NCBI GenBank assembly: GCA_019751935.1 | Contig: JAIEMR010000176.1 | Span: forward strand, 1 to 11,011 | Length of the DNA: 11,011 nucleotides | Reading direction: 5' to 3' | DNA from: Alphaproteobacteria bacterium | GTDB lineage: Bacteria > Pseudomonadota > Alphaproteobacteria > Paracaedibacterales > CAIULA01 | Shown here: piece by piece, positions 6,422-11,011 of the stretch | How the letters are laid out: each line of letters begins with the position of its first letter | Position numbering within the stretch: position 1 is the first letter of the stretch | Made by a program: the position numbers and the translations under genes | The notes under the pieces: model-generated | Database searches by the model: none | What the model saw: the letters and a program-made list of their open reading frames with translations, nothing else | Told to the model about the DNA's origin: nothing

Positions 6422-7588
6422 ATGTACCCAATTATCAATGTTACTCACGCCAAACGCTGGCAACAAGGCCATCCGTGGCTGTATTCAAATGAGATTAAAA
6501 TGGATACAGCCACAAAGCAAATACCACCGGGATCATTGGTCAATTTAAAAACAACCGATGGAAAGCCTTTAGGTACTGGTTTTTTCAATCCGCATTCTTT
6601 AATTGCTGTTCGCAAATTGAGCTCTGAAGAAGCCATAATTGACGGAGATTTTATCCTTAAGCGATTAGAGGCTGCCCTTTACTTTAGAGATAGGCTTTAC
6701 CCCCATCCATTTTACCGCTGGGTCCATGCTGAGGCTGACAATCTACCTGGTCTGATTATTGACCGTTATGGACCGCATGTTGTTATCCAGGTCAATACAG
6801 CAGGAATGGAGTTGTTAACGCCCTTAATTACCGCAGCAATTGAAAAACTGATTTTGCCAGCCTCTATCCTTTTGCAAAATATGCACAGCGTGAGAACTTT
6901 GGAAAAGCTAGACCTTTATCAACGGTTTGCAGTTGGCAGCTGTGATGACATTGTTCCCTGCATTGAAAATGATACATTATTTCTAGCAGACATTAACCAA
7001 GGCCAAAAAACCGGCTGGTTTTATGATCAACGCGACAACAGAGCCCTGATTAGCAAACTTGCCATTGGAAAAAGTGTTCTTGATTGTTTTTGCTTTACAG
7101 GAAGCTTTGGCATTGAGGCTGCTAAAAAGGGCGCCAAACAAGTTGTAGGTATCGATAGATCCAAAGAAGCTTTGGCCTTAGCCCACAAAAGCGCCACTTT
7201 AAACGAAGTTGAAAATGTATGTACCTTTATTGAGGGTGAAGCTTTTGAGGAGCTTACAAAGCTTCAAGGAAGGCATTTTGATATTGTCCTTTTGGACCCG
7301 CCTGCCTTTGTCAAATCACGCAAAGACTTACAAGCCGGCTTAAAAGGATATAGTAAACTTGTACGCATGGCAGCGCCCTTAGTCGCGGCTGAAGGCCTAA
7401 TGAGTTTTACCTGTTGTTCGCATCATGTCAGTGAAGAGGACCTTTTGCTGTCCATTCGAAAAGGATTAGAACAGGCAGGACGCGTTGGCAAAATTATCAA
7501 GCAGCTTAGCGCCGGCATGGACCACCCCCTTCATATGCATTTGCCTGAATCAAAATATTTAAAAGGGTTTTTAATTCAGTTGGATTAA
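6422..7588 (+). CDS. rlmI: RlmI-like 23S rRNA (cytosine-C5)-methyltransferase
   Basis: 388 residues, close to RlmI (YccW), which methylates C1962 of 23S rRNA. Residues 1-75 form a PUA RNA-binding domain (AKRWQQGHPWLYSNEI, 10-25; GTGFFNPHSLIAVRKL, 51-66). Residues 80-180 are the central domain with LPGLIIDRYG (108-117). From 195 on is the SAM domain: GQKTGWFYDQRDNR (194-207), motif I DCFCFTGSFG (221-230), acidic Asp245, LDPPAF (291-296) and TCCSHH (330-335), where the cysteines provide the catalytic thiol. The family could also be labelled only 'class I SAM-dependent rRNA methyltransferase'; the exact target base is inferred. The ATG directly follows the lipoprotein stop with no clear Shine-Dalgarno, so it is translationally coupled. 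Confidence 0.88.
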   Translation: MYPIINVTHAKRWQQGHPWLYSNEIKMDTATKQIPPGSLVNLKTTDGKPLGTGFFNPHSLIAVRKLSSEEAIIDGDFILKRLEAALYFRDRLYPHPFYRWVHAEADNLPGLIIDRYGPHVVIQVNTAGMELLTPLITAAIEKLILPASILLQNMHSVRTLEKLDLYQRFAVGSCDDIVPCIENDTLFLADINQGQKTGWFYDQRDNRALISKLAIGKSVLDCFCFTGSFGIEAAKKGAKQVVGIDRSKEALALAHKSATLNEVENVCTFIEGEAFEELTKLQGRHFDIVLLDPPAFVKSRKDLQAGLKGYSKLVRMAAPLVAAEGLMSFTCCSHHVSEEDLLLSIRKGLEQAGRVGKIIKQLSAGMDHPLHMHLPESKYLKGFLIQLD

Positions 7589-7609
7589 GTGTTAGGCCCT
7601 TGGTGGATT

Positions 7610-7637
7610 AAAGACTGTGCCTTCTGACGGCCTTTTA
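7610..7637 (+). terminator. Probable intrinsic terminator after rlmI
   Basis: AAAG (7610-7613) pairs with CTTT (7632-7635) and CTGT (7615-7618) with ACGG (7627-7630, one G-U), around an 8-base loop. TTTTA follows. It lies 22 bases past the rlmI stop and just before a new promoter, a sensible place to end the trmB-rlmI transcript. Confidence 0.4.
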
Positions 7638-7656
7638 AATAAATAAAGGTAAACCC

Positions 7657-7690
7657 TTGACTTTTTGAAATCAGATTCTATATCTATAAT
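7657..7690 (+). promoter_or_regulatory. Strong sigma70-like promoter with no ORF behind it
   Basis: TTGACT at 7657-7662 is a near-consensus -35. Downstream, TATATC (7679-7684, 16-base spacer) or TATCTA (7681-7686, 18-base spacer) can be the -10. A perfect TATAAT at 7685-7690 also lies here, but 22 bases from the -35. Whichever is used, transcription would start near 7692-7698 and run into the folded region at 7712-7851 rather than into a gene. Confidence 0.55.
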
Positions 7691-7703
7691 ATAGAGATAG
7701 AAT
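7675..7703. promoter_or_regulatory. 29-bp near-perfect palindrome over the -10 region (possible operator)
   Basis: ATTCTATATCTATA (7675-7688), one central A, and TATAGAGATAGAAT (7690-7703) are inverted with a single mismatch in 14 pairs. A second, shorter inverted pair, GATAGA (7697-7702) and TCTATC (7708-7713), overlaps its end. Being all A/T-rich it is partly expected by composition, but its exact seat on the promoter suggests a binding site for a dimeric regulator. Confidence 0.4.
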
Positions 7704-7711
7704 ATAGTCTA

Positions 7712-7851
7712 TCCGCAAACGTTTGTGCATTTTTGATTAGGGTTCGACGGGCTTTTTTAGTGGGGAAAAGCCTGGATGGGAAGAGTATGCCTTGTTGCCA
7801 TAGTGGCTCGAGGGTTATCCCCCCAACCCTAGTGGGATGATTTGGGCGGGG
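7712..7851 (+). ncRNA. Candidate structured RNA, closed three-way junction
   Basis: Read by eye, about 140 nt fold into one closed structure. Outer helix: UCCGC (7712-7716) with GCGGG (7846-7850), then AAA (7717-7719) with UUU (7841-7843), then CAUUUU (7728-7733) with GGGAUG (7834-7839), then AUUAGGGUU (7736-7744) with AACCCUAGU (7825-7833). Inside are two arms. Arm A is CGGGCUUUU (7748-7756) with AAAAGCCUG (7766-7774). Arm B is GGGA (7778-7781) with UCCC (7818-7821), CCUUG (7790-7794) with CGAGG (7809-7813), and GCCA (7797-7800) with UGGC (7804-7807). It follows a strong promoter, and no convincing ORF covers it. GAUUAGGGUUCGACGGG resembles the start of tmRNA, but no tag or tRNA-like end is present. 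It does not match SRP RNA or RNase P RNA as I know them; 6S RNA cannot be excluded. Confidence 0.5.
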
Positions 7852-8072
7852 GTGTAACTAAAAATTTAATAAAAATTTATTATTTATCTAATCCTCCGAA
7901 TTTCAGCTCCTGGGGATTTCTAATTTTTAATTTTAAAATCCACGTTTCTCAAATCTCTCTACTAATTTCCCTCATACCTCCATTGAAAAATAACAATCTC
8001 AATCACGAGCATAAACCGAAACGATCCAGAAGGACCAATATGCAGACCTGATATAAATTGAGTATAAGTTTA
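7852..8072. other. Gene-free interval between candidate RNA and protease
   Basis: After the candidate RNA comes an A/T-only palindrome, TAATAAA-AA-TTTATTA (7867-7882), too weak to be a good terminator. From about 7889 to 8010 the plus strand is markedly pyrimidine-rich. Short open stretches exist on both strands, but none has a start codon with a ribosome site, a recognisable family, or more than about 70 codons. I assign no gene here. Confidence 0.4.
8054..8065 (+). repeat. 12-bp direct repeat, left copy
   Basis: TAAATTGAGTAT occurs here and again at 9123-9134, outside the palindromic repeats that flank the protease gene. AT-rich 12-mers recur by chance fairly often, so significance is uncertain. 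Confidence 0.35.
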
Positions 8073-8106
8073 CGTCATTGCTAGAGCCAAAGGCGAAGTG
8101 ATCCAA
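8073..8106 (-). repeat. Palindromic repeat copy 5 (reverse orientation), left of protease gene
   Basis: CGTCATTGCTAGAGCC...GGCGAAGTGATCCAA is the reverse form of the dispersed element. ATTGC and GTGAT can pair with two G-U wobbles, and GCC (8086-8088) pairs with GGC (8092-8094) around AAA. It lies 24 bases past the protease stop and is in the opposite orientation to copy 6 at 9008-9053. Confidence 0.55.
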
Positions 8107-8130
8107 CGATCTTGAAACATCTTCTAAATG

Positions 8131-8970
8131 CTAATTTTTTAGTTTTAATAATTCAAGAATTGAAGTTGACCTTGTGTAGTAAGAAAGACCACTATGGTTA
8201 AACATTTCTGAAGCTTGTACTCCAGGAATATGCCCAGACATTATTCCTAGTACAGCACAGGGAGTATAAGAGTTTCCACTTTTCGTAAGCACTCCTTCAA
8301 CGTTAATACGTATTCCTTTAGCATGCATTATAACTGGACTACCACTACTACCTTTAAATGAGAGCCCAGAGACCAAATGAACATCTGTAGTTTTAATTTC
8401 AGAATTAGAATTGGTATAGGATATGTTCGGGTAACTAGCAATAGCTAAAGGGCGTACAATCGGCAAGTTCCAAGCAGTATCATGCCATCCCATAGGGAAA
8501 CCTATAAAGGATGCTTGTGTAGCTAAATCTGATAACCCATTAAAATCTGATTCTGCAAATAACTTTTCACCTTCTGCCAGTCCAATACGCATACAAAATG
8601 GTGAAAAATCTGAGGCAGGATTTTTGAATTGTGGTTGCAAGAAAATAGCACAATCAGCTGTGGGATGAGCAATTAAGCAATGTTTCAAATTATTTACTTC
8701 GAAGAAGTGTGTAGTAGGAAGGAATTGATTTGGGGGAACTCTTTGTCTTAGCTCGATCTCAAAGTGAGTTAATTCATATGGTGTGCCTCCTCCTAATTTG
8801 AGAGAAGGATCAACATTATGCTTATTAGTTACGAATATTTGTTTCCCATCAACTTCCAACCAAAAACCAGTCCCTACGATTGACTTTATTTGATCTTTAA
8901 ACTCTTTGTGTGTGAACTTAGCATTGATTCTTACCACACTGAATAAAACATCTTTATTTATATCAGACAT
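8131..8970 (-). CDS. Trypsin-like serine protease without signal peptide
   Basis: 279 residues, a chymotrypsin-fold (S1-like) peptidase. The triad can be read: His51 in IFVTNKHNV (45-53) after GTGFWLEVDG (33-42); Asp106 in HPTADCAIF (102-110); Ser209 in GSSGSPV (207-213), the counterpart of GDSGGP. The second glycine is replaced by Ser211, as in several bacterial trypsin-like proteins. There is no signal peptide or membrane helix, so it should act in the cytoplasm. No PDZ, TPR or other domain is attached. Stand-alone cytosolic trypsin-like proteins occur in phage-defence and stress contexts (family knowledge), but no partner gene is adjacent here. The upstream GAGAAG supports the ATG at 8970. 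The gene is flanked by inverted repeat copies and gene-poor DNA, which hints at acquisition. Substrate unknown. Confidence 0.82.
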   Translation of the reverse strand: MSDINKDVLFSVVRINAKFTHKEFKDQIKSIVGTGFWLEVDGKQIFVTNKHNVDPSLKLGGGTPYELTHFEIELRQRVPPNQFLPTTHFFEVNNLKHCLIAHPTADCAIFLQPQFKNPASDFSPFCMRIGLAEGEKLFAESDFNGLSDLATQASFIGFPMGWHDTAWNLPIVRPLAIASYPNISYTNSNSEIKTTDVHLVSGLSFKGSSGSPVIMHAKGIRINVEGVLTKSGNSYTPCAVLGIMSGHIPGVQASEMFNHSGLSYYTRSTSILELLKLKN

Positions 8971-9007
8971 TATCTTCTCAATTTATCCAAACGACTTTTA
9001 AAACTTA

Positions 9008-9053
9008 GATTGCCACGTCGCCCCAATATTCTTTGGAGCTCCTCGCAATGACG
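9008..9053 (+). repeat. Palindromic repeat copy 6, right of protease gene
   Basis: GATTGCCACGTCGCC...GCTCCTCGCAATGACG. ATTGC (9009-9013) pairs with GCAAT (9045-9049), and CCAA (9023-9026) with TTGG (9033-9036). The outer parts are the canonical form of this dispersed element and match copies 2 and 4 with ATTGC in place of ATCAC, a paired change that keeps the stem. Confidence 0.7.
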
Positions 9054-9122
9054 AAAAACCATCATCTATGACGACCATTTTTATCATTTTATAAGGAATT
9101 ATCTATAGCAGAAAAAATTATC

Positions 9123-9134
9123 TAAATTGAGTAT
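9123..9134 (+). repeat. 12-bp direct repeat, right copy
   Basis: TAAATTGAGTAT, identical to 8054-8065. The pair encloses both palindromic repeats and the protease gene. Confidence 0.35.
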
Positions 9135-9187
9135 GTTAAAGATCTTAATTGGAACCAAAAAGATCAAGAGTTTTCAGGGAGCTAAAA

Positions 9188-9712
9188 ATGGCCAACAACT
9201 CCTTAACATCCTCTCAAATCAGACCTTTAACCCAATCTGATATTCCCGCAATTGTTAGGGCATTTGCCGCCGTGGGTTGGCATAAACCGACCTCAACTTT
9301 CGAAAACTATTTTCTTGAACAAGAGAAAAAGCAAAGAGATATATGGTTGGCTTTTCAAAATGATACAATCGCAGGTTATACAACTCTTAAATGGCATTCT
9401 AGCTACCCTTCATTTAAAGAGCAAAATATCCCAGAAATTAACGACTTCAATGTACTCCCTCAATTTAGAAGACAAGGCATTGGATCAAAACTTCTTGATA
9501 TTGCCGAAGAAAAAACACGCCTCGTCAATAAACGTGTGGGGATTGGCGTCGGCCTATATAACGATTATGGAAGCGCCCAGCGGTTATATGTAAAAAGAGG
9601 ATATATGCCCGACGGTAGGGGAATTACTTACCAATACCAACCTGTCGTCCCTGGTCATCTTGTTTGTCTAGACGATGATCTGATCTTATGGTTTGTAAAA
9701 AGCTTTGATTAG
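9188..9712 (+). CDS. GNAT-family N-acetyltransferase
   Basis: 174 residues forming one GNAT domain that transfers an acetyl group from acetyl-CoA to an amine; the acceptor is unknown. IRPLTQSDIPAIVRAF (11-26) is the first strand and helix. DIWLAFQNDTIAGYTTLKW (51-69) gives the central strands. The acetyl-CoA motif A is NVLPQFRRQGIGSKLL (88-103, Q/RxxGxG). NDYGSAQRLYVKRGYMPDG (125-143) is motif B, typical of the family. The ATG at 9188 is chosen because AGGGAG (9176-9181) lies six bases upstream. The frame is open back to a TTG at 9149, but that start lacks a ribosome site. It ends one base before the gltX stop on the other strand, so the two genes converge without room for separate terminators. 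No antibiotic or toxin-specific feature is visible. Confidence 0.88.
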   Translation: MANNSLTSSQIRPLTQSDIPAIVRAFAAVGWHKPTSTFENYFLEQEKKQRDIWLAFQNDTIAGYTTLKWHSSYPSFKEQNIPEINDFNVLPQFRRQGIGSKLLDIAEEKTRLVNKRVGIGVGLYNDYGSAQRLYVKRGYMPDGRGITYQYQPVVPGHLVCLDDDLILWFVKSFD

Positions 9713-9713
9713 C

Positions 9714-11011
9714 TCAGCACCCCTTCAGCCGCCCCTTAACCCGCTCATAGCCAATAATAGGCAATAACTCTTTCATTTCAGGACCGTGATCCATCCCGGT
9801 CAAGGCTTGGCGCAAGGGCATGAAAAGAGGTTTGCCCTTACGGCCAGTTTTTTCCTTTAAGGCATTTGTCCATTGACTCCACGTTGCAGCTGACCAAGGA
9901 AGGGCTGGCAAACTTTCCAAAGCGCTTTGAACATATTCTTTGTCCTCATTCGCCACAGATCCTTTTAAGTCTCCATGACAAATGGTTTGCCATTCCTTAA
10001 CGTCCTTTAGGGTCTGAAGGTTATTGCGGATTAGATTCCAAATCGTCTCGTCAATATCAGATACGCCTAATTCTTTTAAGCGATCCTTGACGCTTTCGTA
10101 ACTCATGATGTGGAAAAGCTTGTGATTTAGGATCAACAGCTCTTGCTCATCAAAGCGCGGCGGAGTGCGGCTAAAGCTGCCAAGATCAAAATGATCGGCC
10201 AAGATGTCTAAATCCAACACAGGCTCTACCGGCAAGGATGTCCCAAGGCGTGCAATCAAGCTGTTGATTGCCATCGGTTCAATGCCATCCTCGCGCATCT
10301 GGGCAAGGCTTAGGCTACCAAGGCGCTTTGATAACCCCTGCCCTTTGGCATCCATTAACAAAGTTGTGTGACCGAATTGAATATCAACCGGTTTTCCACC
10401 ATTTAACGCCTGGAATAACTGGATTTGCACCGCCGTATTGGTCACGTGATCTTCGCCGCGCAAAATGTGGGTGATTGAAAAATCAAGATCATCAACAACC
10501 GATGTGATTGTATAAAGAAAAGCACCATCTTCACGCACCAGAACTGGATCACTTAAACGCTCACCATGAAATTCAACGTGCCCGCGAACCAGATCGTCCC
10601 AGGCAATCAGGCCTGGTTCTAGCTTAAAACGCCAATGAGGTTTGCGCCCTTCTTTCTCATAAATTTCTTTTTGTTCAGCGGTTAAACTCAAAGAGGCTCT
10701 GTCATAAATCGGCGGCTGACCTTTGGCCAATTGGCGTTTGCGTTTAAAATCCAGGTCTTCAGCCGTTTCATAGCAAGGGTAAAGGCGCCCTGAGTCAATC
10801 AACTGCTGCATAGCTTCACGATACCGATCAAACCGATCGGACTGTTTGGCAAATTCCTGGTGAGTTAAGCCAAGCCAAGCAAGGTCTTCTTGAATGGCTT
10901 TGGCAAAACGTTCCTCGGACCTTTCTAGGTCTGTGTCATCTTGGCGCAGCATAAAAATACCCTTATGTTTTTTGGCAAATAGCCAATTAATAAGGGCAGC
11001 CCTGGCATTAC
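9714..11011 (-). CDS. gltX: Glutamyl-tRNA synthetase, 5' end beyond the window
   Basis: 431 residues are visible; the frame runs off the right edge, where the last complete codon is the Asn of the HxGN motif. Some 20 N-terminal residues are missing. GltX joins glutamate to tRNA-Glu; in alphaproteobacteria it commonly also mischarges tRNA-Gln for GatCAB (family knowledge). Seen: NARAALINWLFA at the edge, then FMLRQDDTDLERS, the class I Rossmann catalytic domain; HWRFKL; DFSITHILRGEDHVTNTAVQIQLF; and the KMSKS-loop equivalent GLSKRLGSLSL near visible residue 229, where the first Lys is Gly. The C-terminal anticodon domain follows and ends with RVKGRLKGC. The region near YPCYETAEDLDFKRKR has one cysteine, so the zinc site of some GltX is absent. 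The ATG at 10952 is internal and is not the start. Confidence 0.95.
   Translation of the reverse strand, partial: NARAALINWLFAKKHKGIFMLRQDDTDLERSEERFAKAIQEDLAWLGLTHQEFAKQSDRFDRYREAMQQLIDSGRLYPCYETAEDLDFKRKRQLAKGQPPIYDRASLSLTAEQKEIYEKEGRKPHWRFKLEPGLIAWDDLVRGHVEFHGERLSDPVLVREDGAFLYTITSVVDDLDFSITHILRGEDHVTNTAVQIQLFQALNGGKPVDIQFGHTTLLMDAKGQGLSKRLGSLSLAQMREDGIEPMAINSLIARLGTSLPVEPVLDLDILADHFDLGSFSRTPPRFDEQELLILNHKLFHIMSYESVKDRLKELGVSDIDETIWNLIRNNLQTLKDVKEWQTICHGDLKGSVANEDKEYVQSALESLPALPWSAATWSQWTNALKEKTGRKGKPLFMPLRQALTGMDHGPEMKELLPIIGYERVKGRLKGC

Noticed and set aside
7731..7790. tmRNA (ssrA) based on GATTAGGGTTCGACGGG
   Set aside because: The phrase resembles the tmRNA 5' region, but there is no peptide tag reading frame, no T-arm with CCA end and no G-rich acceptor start nearby, even allowing for the split, permuted alphaproteobacterial form.
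7842..8051. 69-codon plus-strand open frame after the candidate RNA
   Set aside because: Begins with TTG inside the folded region, lacks a ribosome site, and is rich in Ile, Asn, Ser and Pro with no family pattern.
9149..9187. Longer start of the GNAT gene at TTG 9149
   Set aside because: The ATG at 9188 has a strong AGGGAG at the right distance and begins where the conserved domain needs it.
10268..10474. 68-codon plus-strand frame inside gltX
   Set aside because: Shadow of gltX on the opposite strand.
1..11011. CRISPR array, tRNA or rRNA genes
   Set aside because: No regularly spaced repeats, no cloverleaf and no rRNA-like stretch seen on either strand by eye.

Overview
The window reads as chromosome from a low-GC alphaproteobacterium, probably an intracellular or obligate-symbiont lineage of the Holosporales/Rickettsiales kind. 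This taxon call is an inference. It rests on the alphaproteobacterial gene order lptC-lptA-lptB-hpf, the alphaproteobacterial style of the GltX and TrmB proteins, AT-rich intergenic DNA, a biotin-uptake protein, and many short palindromic repeats of the 'GGATTGCCACGTCG...CTCGCAATGACG' type that are common in such genomes.

Layout. Positions 1-800 hold no convincing gene. They contain a cluster of four hairpin repeats (150-346), a longer repeat with inverted GTCATYCCGG-like ends (376-531) and further hairpins up to about 700. Positions 809-4343 form one leftward gene block, lptC > lptA > lptB > hpf > an unrecognised secreted protein with methyltransferase-like motifs. A divergent promoter region (4344-4499) separates it from a rightward block, trmB > bioY > a small lipoprotein > rlmI-like rRNA methyltransferase (4500-7588). 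bioY, the lipoprotein gene and rlmI overlap or abut.

Positions 7589-8130 have no good ORF. They hold a probable rlmI terminator, a strong sigma70-like promoter overlapped by a 29-bp near-perfect palindrome, and then about 140 nt that fold on paper into a closed three-way junction. This is the best candidate here for an undescribed element: a structured RNA with its own promoter. Next is a leftward, signal-less trypsin-like serine protease (8131-8970), bracketed by two oppositely oriented copies of the palindromic repeat and by a 12-bp exact direct repeat. A GNAT acetyltransferase (9188-9712) and gltX (9714 to the right edge, 5' end missing) meet tail to tail one base apart.

Functional picture. 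LptC, LptA and LptB are three parts of the bridge that moves lipopolysaccharide to the outer membrane. Hpf dimerises and silences ribosomes. TrmB and the RlmI-like enzyme modify tRNA and 23S rRNA. BioY takes up biotin. GltX charges tRNA with glutamate. The window is thus mostly housekeeping envelope and translation genes, with accessory material at 1-800, 809-1720 and 7650-9140. All structures, promoters and terminators were found by eye; no folding or database search was run.
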